Of a stretch of 34,744 nt of DNA, positions 18,321 through 26,443 are shown piece by piece; within the stretch, counting starts at the first letter, position 1; each line of letters starts with the position of its first letter. The notes beneath the pieces were generated by a model that saw nothing but the letters and a program-made list of their open reading frames with translations, was not told where the DNA came from and searched no databases. Source of the stretch: Alphaproteobacteria bacterium (GTDB taxonomy: Bacteria > Pseudomonadota > Alphaproteobacteria > JAJFIK01); the NCBI GenBank assembly GCA_028280665.1, contig JANQLJ010000010.1, forward strand, positions 1-34,744, read 5' to 3'. A program made the translations under genes and the position numbers.

Positions 18321-20240
18321 TTAACCGGCCGCCGCGAGCGTCACGAGTAATTGCTTCGCTGCCACCTGATCGCCCTCGGCCACGTGGATCGCTTCAACGG
18401 TCGCATCAGCCATGGCGGTCAGCTCGTGTTCCATTTTCATGGCTTCCAAGGTGACGATGATCGCACCCTTTTGGGCGGTGCCTCCTTCTTCCGCGCGGAT
18501 CGAGACGATCCTCCCCGCCATGGGCGCGCGGATGGCGCCCGCCGCACCCGCCGCGGCCTCGGGCGGGGCGTAGGTCACGTCTTCCATGCTCCACGTGCGC
18601 GCGCCATCGGCAAAGTAAAGATGATCGCCGCTTACGGCAGTGGTGATCACCCGCTCCGCGCCATTTTCCATAACGCGCACGGCCCCCGCGGTTCCGGACA
18701 AGGAAAATGAAAATGCAGCGTCGCCGAGGGTGACGGTCATCTCGCCGAACCGGCCCGTCACGCGCAGGTCATAGGTTTCCTCGCCCAGTGCAAGACGTAA
18801 AGGCACGGACGCCTCCCCCGCCGAGCGCCAGGAAAGACCGCCATCGCGGAACACGATCAGCGCCGCCGCCAGGGCGAGCGCATGAGTACATTCCGCCTCG
18901 TTTGGCGCGGGGGCTCGCCAGCTATCCAAAAAATCCGTGGTGACAGTGCCGTTTGCAAACTCTTCCGATTTCAAAACATCGATCAGGAAATCCCGGTTGG
19001 TGGTGACGCCCAAAATCGCCGCGCCTTCGAGGGCCGCGATCATCCGCGCGCACGCTTCCTCGCGGTTTGCGCCATGGGTAATCAGCTTAGCGAGCATGGG
19101 ATCATAAAAGGCGCTCACCGTGCTGCCCGCTTGGGTGCCCGTGTCGAGCCGCGCGCCTGGGGGAATGTCGAACGCGAGCAGCTCCCCCGTTTGCGGCAGG
19201 AAGCCGTGGGCCGGATCCTCCGCATAAAGACGAACTTCGATGGCATTGCCCTCAGGTTCGGAGTCAAGATCGGACAGCGCTTCACCGCGCGCCACCGCAA
19301 GCTGAAGCGCAACGAGATCATGGCCGGTCACTTCTTCGGTGACCGGGTGTTCCACCTGAAGGCGGGTGTTCATTTCAAGGAAATAGAACTTGCCGTCTTT
19401 ATCGAGCAGGAACTCCACCGTTCCCGCGCCTTCATAATCCACCGCCTTGGCCGCGTTCACCGCGGCAAGACCCATGGCCGCGCGCAAGGCCGGCGTCACG
19501 GCGGGGGAGGGCGCTTCTTCGATGATCTTCTGATGCCGGCGCTGGACCGAGCAATCCCGTTCGCCCAAGTGCACCGTGTTGCCGTGCTTGTCCGCGACGA
19601 CTTGCACTTCCACGTGCCGCGCGCCTTCGATCAGCTTTTCAAGGATGATCGCGTCCGACCCGAAAGCGTTTTTGGCTTCCGACTGCGCGGTGGTCAGCGC
19701 CTCCATGAACGCGGTGTCGGAATAAACCCGCCGCATGCCGCGCCCGCCACCGCCGGCCGCCGCCTTGATCATCAAGGGAAAGCCGATATCGGCCGCCGCC
19801 TTCTGCAACGCCTTGTCCGTTTGTGCCGTGCCTTCATAACCGGGGACCAATGGCACGTCCGCCTTCCCGAGCAACCGCTTGGCGGCGGCCTTGTCGCCCA
19901 TGGCTCTTATGGCATCGGGCGGCGGGCCAACCCAGACAAGCCCCGCCTTGATGACGGCTTCGGCGAACGCCGCGTTCTCGGAAAGAAAGCCGTAGCCCGG
20001 ATGAACCGCTTCCGCGCCCGCGCGCTGCGCCGCGTCAAGAATGGCGTGTGCATTCAAGTAGCTCTCGGCCACCGGCGCGGGGCCGATGCGCACCGCCTCG
20101 TCCGCCTCCGCCACATGCGGCGCGGTTTCGTCCGCATCCGAATAAACCGCGATGACGCGCAAGCCCTCGGCCCGCGCGGTCCGGGCAATGCGGCAGGCAA
20201 TCTCGCCGCGATTGGCGGTGAGGAGGGAGGTGAAGCTCAT
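18321..20240 (-). CDS. Acyl-CoA carboxylase alpha subunit (biotin carboxylase + biotin carrier domain)
   Basis: 639 aa; LLTANRGEIACRIARTARAEG, MIKAAAGGGGRGMRRV, FLEMNTRLQVEHPVTEEVTG, C-terminal biotinyl motif LEAMKMEHEL. Confidence 0.94.
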   Translation of the reverse strand: MSFTSLLTANRGEIACRIARTARAEGLRVIAVYSDADETAPHVAEADEAVRIGPAPVAESYLNAHAILDAAQRAGAEAVHPGYGFLSENAAFAEAVIKAGLVWVGPPPDAIRAMGDKAAAKRLLGKADVPLVPGYEGTAQTDKALQKAAADIGFPLMIKAAAGGGGRGMRRVYSDTAFMEALTTAQSEAKNAFGSDAIILEKLIEGARHVEVQVVADKHGNTVHLGERDCSVQRRHQKIIEEAPSPAVTPALRAAMGLAAVNAAKAVDYEGAGTVEFLLDKDGKFYFLEMNTRLQVEHPVTEEVTGHDLVALQLAVARGEALSDLDSEPEGNAIEVRLYAEDPAHGFLPQTGELLAFDIPPGARLDTGTQAGSTVSAFYDPMLAKLITHGANREEACARMIAALEGAAILGVTTNRDFLIDVLKSEEFANGTVTTDFLDSWRAPAPNEAECTHALALAAALIVFRDGGLSWRSAGEASVPLRLALGEETYDLRVTGRFGEMTVTLGDAAFSFSLSGTAGAVRVMENGAERVITTAVSGDHLYFADGARTWSMEDVTYAPPEAAAGAAGAIRAPMAGRIVSIRAEEGGTAQKGAIIVTLEAMKMEHELTAMADATVEAIHVAEGDQVAAKQLLVTLAAAG

Positions 20241-20243
20241 CGC

Positions 20244-21863
20244 CTACCCCCTCGCCACCGCGAACGTGGACGGGCGGAGCTTGCGATATTCCGCCTCCTG
20301 ACAAATGGAAAGGCACATGGCGACGACCTTACGAGTGTCCCGCGGGTCGATAATGTCGTCATCCCACAGCCGCGCCGTGGCGAACAGCGCGCGGCTTTCC
20401 GCATCATAAGTTTCAACAACCTGCTGGAACATGGCATCGAGCGCCTTTTGATCGGGCTCCTGGCCCCGCCGCTTGGCGCCGCTCTCGGCCACAATGCGCA
20501 TGACCGTGGCGGCCTGTTCGCCGCCCATCACGGCAATGCGGTTGTTGGGCCAAGCGAAAATAAAATCAGGATCATACGCGCGCCCGCACATGCCGTAATT
20601 GCCCGCGCCGAACGACGCGCCGATGTGCAGGGTGATTTTGGGCACGCTCGCGTTGGTCACCGCCTGGATCATCTTGCTGCCATGCTTGACGATGCCGCGG
20701 GTTTCCGCGTCCTTGCCCACGATGTAGCCGGTGGTGTTCTGCAGGAACAAAAGCGGCGTTCCCGACTGATTGCAGCTTTGGATGAACTGCGCGGCCTTGA
20801 CCGAGCCGTCCGGGCAGATGGGCCCGTTATTGCCGATAATTCCGATGCGGATGCCTTCGACGCCCGCAAACCCGCAAACCGTATGCGCGCCATAGTCCGC
20901 CTTGTAATCAAGAAAGACCGAGCCATCGGCAATGCGCGCGATCACTTCGCGCACGTCATAAGGCTTGCGGTAATCGGTGGGAACGATCGAAAGAATCTCT
21001 TCCGCGTCATAAAGCGGCTCGTCAAAGGCCGCGCGTTCGGGCCGCACCAGCCGGCCGTTCCAGTTAAGGTTCGCCATCAACTCGCGCGCCTGGCGGATGG
21101 CGTCGCGGTCGTCTTCCGCCATGTATTCGCCAAGCCCCGTGACGGTACTGTGCATCTCCGCACCGCCAAGCTCTTCGTCGGTGGCTTCCTCGCCCGTGGC
21201 GGCTTTGACCAGCGGCGGGCCGCCCAGAAAGATCTTCGTGCGCCCGCGCACCACGATGACATAGTCCGACATGCCGGGCTGGTACGCGCCCCCCGCAGTG
21301 GATGATCCGTGTACGACGGAAATGACGGGAATGCCCGCGGCGCTTAACTTCGCTTCGTTGGCAAAGCTCCGCCCGCCGGGGATGAAAAGCTCGGCCTGGC
21401 GGAAGAGGTTCGCGCCCGCGCTTTCCACAAGTTGGACGTAAGGGAGTTTTTGTTTAAGCGCGATCTCCTGGCACCTGAGCCCGCGATGCATGCCCATGGG
21501 CGTCGCCGCGCCGCCCTTAATACCGCTGTCGGAAACGCCGATCATGGCGCGCACGCCCGCGATGGTGCCGATGCCGGCAATGCCGCCGCCCCCGCTGGCG
21601 TTTTCGGCGCCGTCATCGTCGTGCATGTTAAGCCCGCAGAGCGATGAGATCTGCAGGAACGGCGCGCCCCGGTCGAGCAAGAGATCGAGCCGGTCGCGGG
21701 GGAGAAGCTGGCCGCGTGCCTCGAACTTTGGCCGCGCGCGCTCGGAATTTGCCCGCACCTTGGCCTCGAGCCCGCGCACCTCGGCGAGGAGGGCGAGATG
21801 GTCCTCGCGGTTCTGCCGGGCGGCGGCGGAGGTGAGGTCGGCGGCGGATTCAAAAACCGGCAT
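20244..21863 (-). CDS. Acyl-CoA carboxylase beta (carboxyltransferase) subunit
   Basis: From internal ATG at 21863 (MPVFESAADLTSAAARQNREDHLALLAEVRGLEAKV...); GGAYQPGMSDYVIVVRGRTKIFLGGPPLVKAATGEEATDEELGGAEMHS; about 539 aa, 3 nt upstream of the alpha subunit. Confidence 0.93.
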   Translation of the reverse strand: MPVFESAADLTSAAARQNREDHLALLAEVRGLEAKVRANSERARPKFEARGQLLPRDRLDLLLDRGAPFLQISSLCGLNMHDDDGAENASGGGGIAGIGTIAGVRAMIGVSDSGIKGGAATPMGMHRGLRCQEIALKQKLPYVQLVESAGANLFRQAELFIPGGRSFANEAKLSAAGIPVISVVHGSSTAGGAYQPGMSDYVIVVRGRTKIFLGGPPLVKAATGEEATDEELGGAEMHSTVTGLGEYMAEDDRDAIRQARELMANLNWNGRLVRPERAAFDEPLYDAEEILSIVPTDYRKPYDVREVIARIADGSVFLDYKADYGAHTVCGFAGVEGIRIGIIGNNGPICPDGSVKAAQFIQSCNQSGTPLLFLQNTTGYIVGKDAETRGIVKHGSKMIQAVTNASVPKITLHIGASFGAGNYGMCGRAYDPDFIFAWPNNRIAVMGGEQAATVMRIVAESGAKRRGQEPDQKALDAMFQQVVETYDAESRALFATARLWDDDIIDPRDTRKVVAMCLSICQEAEYRKLRPSTFAVARG

Positions 21864-21930
21864 GGGCGCTTCCCTGGGGGCCGTGGGCGGGGGGACGAGA
21901 CTAGCCCCCGGGGATACCCCATAAAAGGGT

Positions 21931-22509
21931 TTACGCTGCGTCAGTTTCCCCTTCGGGGGGCAGAAGATAATCCACCGCCTGGCGGCCGGCCTTGAGAATG
22001 CGAGTCGATAGCATGGGATCATCCACCGCGCGGGCGATTTGCACCGTGCCCGCCATCTGCGCGGCGAGGGCGATGGCGTCTTCGGAGATGGACCCGCTCT
22101 GATTGCCGAGGTAACTGTCGATTCGCCCCACGAGGGTCCTAAAAAAGGCGGTATAGGCGGCGCGGACCTCGGGCCCTTCGCGTGCGGCGGCCTGGGTCAG
22201 GGCCGCTGCCGCACAACCCTCGCTTGGGCTGTCCCGGTGGAGAGCTGAAACGTAAGCATCCGCGAAAATGCCAAGCTCATCGAGATCTACCCCCAGGGGT
22301 TGCGGGGCGGGCGCTTCTTCGAGGAGCGCCTGGGCGATGAGATCGGCCTTCGATTTGAAGTGGGCGTAGAAGCCCCCGCGGGTGAGGCCCGCCTCGGCCA
22401 TCACCTCGTCGATGGAAACAGCCTCGAACCCGCGCTCCTTAAAAAGCCTCATGGCCGCCCGGATGACCTTCTCGCGCGACTTTTTCTTCTGATCGGGGGC
22501 GTAGGGCAT
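21931..22509 (-). CDS. TetR/AcrR family transcriptional regulator
   Basis: 192 aa; KVIRAAMRLFKERGFEAVSIDEVMAEAGLTRGGFYAHFKSKADLIAQAL. Confidence 0.94.
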   Translation of the reverse strand: MPYAPDQKKKSREKVIRAAMRLFKERGFEAVSIDEVMAEAGLTRGGFYAHFKSKADLIAQALLEEAPAPQPLGVDLDELGIFADAYVSALHRDSPSEGCAAAALTQAAAREGPEVRAAYTAFFRTLVGRIDSYLGNQSGSISEDAIALAAQMAGTVQIARAVDDPMLSTRILKAGRQAVDYLLPPEGETDAA

Positions 22510-22544
22510 TGCTTTGCTTGACTTTTTTCGTTTGAACCATCTAT

Positions 22545-22580
22545 ATGATTCGTATCATTTCTAATTATGTTAATCAACAT
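22545..22580. promoter_or_regulatory. Candidate TetR-type operator region (two imperfect palindromes)
   Basis: ATGAT-TCGT-ATCAT at 22545-22558 and ATGTT-AATC-AACAT at 22567-22580, immediately upstream of the TetR ORF. Confidence 0.4.
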
Positions 22581-22786
22581 ATTTATCTAACGAAAAGAAA
22601 ATGGCCCGCCGAAACCTCAAGGGTTTCAAGCGCTTCTCGTGGCCCCTGGACAAAGACCGCCCGGCGCACTTTTTGGTAGTTTTGCGGGGATAATCGTTAA
22701 CCATAAGCCATTTTGGCATCCGGAGTGATTCGGTGAGAGCTAACTATTTGAAAACCATAAGTTCCGCATGACGTACTTGAATCTAA

Positions 22787-22802
22787 TATGATAATTATCA
22801 TA
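22787..22802. repeat. Perfect 16-bp AT-rich palindrome TATGATAATTATCATA
   Basis: Self-complementary, read directly. Confidence 0.85.
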
Positions 22803-23372
22803 CGTATAAATTGGCGGAAATCGGCATGTTTGGGTTGAAAAACTCTGGACCGGCTCCCGCGGGCGCGAGATATCTTCCGGCTCATTTTTGTCCTCTCGGC
22901 CCGCGTCCGGGGGCACCGGTGGGTCCCCCCGGGCGGCGACCCAGCCCGGCCTGGTCTTTTTAGGAGGGGGTGTCTTCGCAGCTGCGGGAGCTGGGCCGCC
23001 GAGGACATGGTTAAGATTGGCAGCACCCTTACTGAGTGTGTTGGGGCCTGGCAAGTTTTGCTGCCATGCCCGCGGAAGGAGAATTTGCGCGGGGGGCGTC
23101 TTTCATTAATAGGCATGGTTAACGAACCATTGCTTAGTTATGACCAGTCCATTGCTGATTCATGGTCCGGCCCGTCGCCTCCGCCCAAAAAGACGGGGAG
23201 ATTATGGTGCGATGCACATAATGGTACCCTTTTCGGATGGCGGCTGGCTTGTGTTGGAAGGGTTTCACACGGGCAATTGGGACCTCGCAAACACCGCGAC
23301 GGTTGATCCGCGGCATTACCGAAATTTACGAGACCTACTTGTAGATAAGGACGGGTTTGGCGGGAGGGCCCC

Positions 23373-23531
23373 ATGGGCAGCTACGGCTTTGTTCTGTTTT
23401 TGTTACCGTTTGTCATCACCTTGGTACTGGGGCACCTGCTGTTACGGGTGGGCAACTTGCTGCCCACCCACGGACCAGCAATCACCCAACTCCGTATGTT
23501 CTGCCCCCGCTTTCGCGGGGGTAAACCTTGA
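23373..23531 (+). CDS. Candidate small membrane protein (52 aa)
   Basis: MGSYGFVLFLLPFVITLVLGHLLLRVGNLLPTHGPAITQLRMFCPRFRGGKP*; SD-like GGGAGG 5 nt upstream; one strong TM helix; C-terminus runs into repeat DNA. Confidence 0.35.
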   Translation: MGSYGFVLFLLPFVITLVLGHLLLRVGNLLPTHGPAITQLRMFCPRFRGGKP

Positions 23532-24029
23532 CCAGAGCATCCGGCTCCCGTTGCAACAGTTAGCAGAGCCCGGAATCTCGCGCGGCGAGCCCGGGAGCAA
23601 GATTCCAGGTCTAACCTGTCGCGGCGGATGCGTACCGCATCCGGCTCCACGTAACGCCCGGAATGACATTTTGTTTTTTGTATCCTCTGGCAAGCGAAGC
23701 GCGACCAGAGGATCTGGCTGCGATGCATCTTTCCTCAAAGGAAGACGTTTTCCTCCAAAGGCGTGACTGATTCAGCCAGGCCCTCTGGTCCTTCTTGCGC
23801 CATGGCGCAAACCGGCCAGAGGGTACGATTCATTTTTTGATCAAACACAACATCCAGTCCCATGGGCGAGGCGCCCTCATCCGTCATCCTCTGGCAAGCG
23901 CAGCGCGACCAGAGGATCTACCTCGCTCTCCGAGCGTGATGAAACTAAGGTAGATGCTCGGGTCGAGCCCGAGCATGACGACTTCTTGGCTATGCACCTA
24001 TTCAGACCAGGGCATCTGGCTCCCGGTGC
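23504..24029. repeat. Repeat island: hairpins and diverged copies of GACCAGAGGATCTGGCTCCCG-type and ATCCTCTGG-type units
   Basis: 34-nt repeats at 23682-23715 and 23886-23919 (1 mismatch); related 25-nt units at 23530-23554, 23703-23726, 24005-24029; CCCCCGC-TTTC-GCGGGGG at 23504-23521; nested palindrome 23781-23823. Confidence 0.8.
23570..23667. repeat. Copy B of the GTCAT/ATGAC palindromic element (left end diverged or missing)
   Basis: Shares CCGGAATCTCG, GCAAGATTCC, GGTCTAAC and GTAACGCCCGGAATGAC (17/17) with copy A; central hairpin replaced by CGGATGCG-TAC-CGCATCCG. Confidence 0.8.
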
Positions 24030-24035
24030 GGCAAA

Positions 24036-24320
24036 CTAGTCTACGACCTCAACCCCATTCCAAAAGGCGATGCGGCCGCGCAGGCGGTCGGCTTCTGGTT
24101 TGGTTTCGGGATAGACCCACGCGCCGTTTTGCGCCGTGGCGCCCGCCACCACCACGTGATGATAATGCGCCGTCCCTTTCCAAGGGCAAACGGAAGTGTG
24201 GTCGGAGGGCTTGAGGTATTCCGCTTTCACGTCTTCGGGCGGGAAATAGTGATTGCCTTCGACGACGATGGTGTCGCTGCTTTCGGCGATGACGGCGCCG
24301 TTCCACATGGCTTTAGGCAT
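24036..24320 (-). CDS. DUF427 domain-containing protein
   Basis: 94 aa MPKAMWNGAVIAESSDTIVVEGNHYFPPEDVKAEYLKPSDHTSVCPWKGTAHYHHVVV...; characteristic CPWKG.A.Y motif. Confidence 0.92.
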   Translation of the reverse strand: MPKAMWNGAVIAESSDTIVVEGNHYFPPEDVKAEYLKPSDHTSVCPWKGTAHYHHVVVAGATAQNGAWVYPETKPEADRLRGRIAFWNGVEVVD

Positions 24321-24326
24321 TGGTCC

Positions 24327-24944
24327 TCACACTTCGGCGGCGTAAGGCGGCGCGGGATCGTACTCCATCATGCGCTGGACCATGCGGGCGTGGCCGGGCC
24401 CGTACATTTGCCCCAACAGCCATAGCGCCATGTCGATCCCCGCGGAAACGCCCGCGGCAGTGACAACATTGCCGTCGCGCACATAGCGGATATTCTTCAA
24501 AACCTCCGCCGCCTCGCCGCGATCTTCCAGGGTGTCGATAAAACTCCAATGGGTGGTGACGCGCTTGCCCGCGCCGGGCCCCGCGGCGGTAAGGATCATT
24601 GCGCCGGTGCAAACGCTCGTCACCCATTCGCAATTCCGCGCGACTTTCCCTATCCAATCAAGCACTTGGGGTTTCAGCACCTCTTTCCGCGTGCCCCGCC
24701 CGCCGGGCACTAGAACCACATCGAGCGCGGGCGCCGTCTCAAAGGAATGATGCGCCATCACGGTCATGCCCTTGGCGCATTCAACGCGGCCGCCTTTTTC
24801 TGAGATCAGCACCACATCGGTGCGCGGCTCGTCCGTCTCAAGATGATCGGCCAGCTCGTTCGACATGGTGAAGACCTCGTAAGGTCCCACGAAGTCGAGC
24901 TCCTCCGCGCCGTCGAAAATGAAAATGCCGACCGTTTTGGTCAT
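24327..24944 (-). CDS. DJ-1/PfpI family protein
   Basis: MTKTVGIFIFDGAEELDFVGPYEVFTMSNEL..., LVPGGRGTRK, VTSVCTGAMILTAAG nucleophile elbow; internal start of the 24968 ORF. Confidence 0.9.
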   Translation of the reverse strand: MTKTVGIFIFDGAEELDFVGPYEVFTMSNELADHLETDEPRTDVVLISEKGGRVECAKGMTVMAHHSFETAPALDVVLVPGGRGTRKEVLKPQVLDWIGKVARNCEWVTSVCTGAMILTAAGPGAGKRVTTHWSFIDTLEDRGEAAEVLKNIRYVRDGNVVTAAGVSAGIDMALWLLGQMYGPGHARMVQRMMEYDPAPPYAAEV

Positions 24945-24949
24945 GGGGG

Positions 24950-25807
24950 TCAGTCCGCCAACAGGCACTTGCCGTTTTTGATCACCGTGGCGTCACGTTC
25001 CTTGAGTCGGCACTCGAAGGAAAGCACATTGCCGTCCCGCCACATATCTGTGATGACGGTCTCGCCCGGGAAGACGGGCGCGGAAAAGCGCACGTCGAAG
25101 CCCTTGATGCGGGTGTGGTCGTAGTCGCACGCGGTTTTCAGCACCGCGCGGGCGGCGGTGCCATAGGTGCAAAGCCCATGCAGGATGGGGCGGGGGAACC
25201 CGGCGGCCTTGGCGAAGGCGGGGTCCGCGTGCAGGGGGTTCCGGTCCCCCGAAAGGCGGTAGAGCAGCGCTTGATCGGCACGGGTTTCTAGCTCGCACGA
25301 CATATCGGGCGCACGGGCGGGCACTTCGTGAGGCACGGGCGCGCCGTCCGTGGGGCCGCCAAAGCCGCCATCACCGCGGGCGAAAATGGTGGAACCGAGG
25401 GTACAGAGCTTGTCGCCGGTGGCTTTGTCGAAAATCTCGGTCTCGGAGATGATCAGCGCGCCTTTGTCCGCGCCCTTGTCCACCGCGCCCACCACCTTGC
25501 CATTGGCAACGATAGTGGCGGCGGGGGGCAGGGGCTTGTGCAGCTCCAGCCGCTGCTCGCCGTGAACGATCATCACCCAGTTAAGGTCCGCGCCCGCCAG
25601 CGTGCGGCTGCCCCAGGCGATCACCGTCGCCAGGGTGGGCACCGTGCGCATGTCCGGGGACTCGTAGACGTATCTAAGCTCCGCCTCGTCCAGGGGGTCG
25701 CGGCCCATGCCCACCCCCAGGGCATAGAGCATGGTCTCCCGGTCCGTATAGGTGAACTCCTCGCCTTCGGATTTAAGGCTCATGAGTTTGTCGTAGTCGA
25801 TCGGCAT
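24950..25807 (-). CDS. MaoC family enoyl-CoA hydratase-2-like protein
   Basis: 285 aa; hot-dog hydratase-2 motif YRLSGDRNPLHADPAFAKAAGFPRPILHGLCTYG. Confidence 0.92.
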   Translation of the reverse strand: MPIDYDKLMSLKSEGEEFTYTDRETMLYALGVGMGRDPLDEAELRYVYESPDMRTVPTLATVIAWGSRTLAGADLNWVMIVHGEQRLELHKPLPPAATIVANGKVVGAVDKGADKGALIISETEIFDKATGDKLCTLGSTIFARGDGGFGGPTDGAPVPHEVPARAPDMSCELETRADQALLYRLSGDRNPLHADPAFAKAAGFPRPILHGLCTYGTAARAVLKTACDYDHTRIKGFDVRFSAPVFPGETVITDMWRDGNVLSFECRLKERDATVIKNGKCLLAD

Positions 25808-25866
25808 GGCGGTGCGCCTTTTTTAAAGTTGGTGTTGGATTAGGTTGGTGACAGGTGGGGCTGGCG

Positions 25867-26289
25867 TCAAGTGATGGCGCCGCGCTGGCGCTCGACAATC
25901 ATCAGTACAATGACGCTTACAAGAACCACGAACATAAGCGCTTCAAGGGCCTGCTCGGCGGGAGAGATCACCTCCACATAGGCCGTCGCCGAGCGCGCCC
26001 AAATCCAGCGGCCGATGTCGATCACCACGGCAACGCTAAGGGTGCGCGTTGCGCCCGCGCGGCCCAAGGCAACCATGGTAAGCGCGGTGACATAGGCGGC
26101 GAGGGCGATCCACATGAGCGTGATCACGCCCCAGGGCATCGTCAGGAAATAAGCCGCCTGTTCCGCGGGCGCAGTTGCGGGCACGGTGCCTGAAAGGCGG
26201 ATCGCGGTCATGGTGAGCGCGCCGAGGGTATTCATCACCACATAGACGGCGATGAGGGCGACGGTGATCCACTTGGAGAGCTTGATCAT
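25867..26289 (-). CDS. Hypothetical four-TM membrane protein
   Basis: 140 aa, hydrophobic segments LSKWITVALIAVYVVMNTLGAL, GVITLMWIALAAYVTALTMVAL, ALEALMFVVLVSVIVLMIV. Confidence 0.7.
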   Translation of the reverse strand: MIKLSKWITVALIAVYVVMNTLGALTMTAIRLSGTVPATAPAEQAAYFLTMPWGVITLMWIALAAYVTALTMVALGRAGATRTLSVAVVIDIGRWIWARSATAYVEVISPAEQALEALMFVVLVSVIVLMIVERQRGAIT

Positions 26290-26390
26290 GGGACCTCGGC
26301 GAAAGAGGCGCGGGCTGAATGCACGCCGACCCTATCACGGTGTCTTGCGGGGGGCGAGGTCCTCTCCCAAGGGAATGACCACATGAGAAG

Positions 26391-26414
26391 AGGGCGGGCC
26401 GCGGGACCCGCCCT
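26391..26414 (-). terminator. Rho-independent terminator candidate downstream of ompW-like gene
   Basis: AGGGCGGG-CCGCGGGA-CCCGCCCT hairpin (8-bp stem) followed on the minus strand by CTTCTCATGT. Confidence 0.45.
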
Positions 26415-26443
26415 CATCAAGCGTCAGATATATGTCCCCGCGC

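Noticed and set aside
18882-21305. 807-aa plus-strand ORF
   Set aside because: Antisense across both acyl-CoA carboxylase genes; Arg/His/Gly-rich shadow ORF typical of GC-rich coding DNA. The opposite strand encodes unmistakable conserved proteins.
20244-22022. N-terminal extension of the carboxyltransferase (592 aa)
   Set aside because: Residues before MPVFESAADL are low-complexity with no family similarity; the start at 21863 fits the family length.
22697-23116. 139-aa minus-strand ORF (and overlapping 104-aa ORF 22740..23054)
   Set aside because: Runs through both AT-rich palindromic and GC-rich structured DNA with no domain-like pattern or SD; kept as non-coding.
23107-23124. CtrA-like TTAA...TTAA pair (TTAATAGGCATGGTTAA)
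   Set aside because: Spacer is 9 nt rather than 7; it instead forms part of an ATGGTT-AACG-AACCAT inverted repeat.
23237-23344. 35-aa ORF MAAGLCWKGFTRAIGTSQTPRRLIRGITEIYETYL
   Set aside because: No Shine-Dalgarno sequence and competing frames; insufficient support.
23140-23766. 208-aa plus-strand ORF
   Set aside because: C-terminal third is translated repeat DNA and it overlaps the better-supported 52-aa ORF in another frame; no recognised family.
23682-23919. CRISPR-like array from the two 34-nt repeats
   Set aside because: Only two copies, irregular spacing (~170 nt), each repeat itself a hairpin, no cas genes; they fit dispersed palindromic elements.
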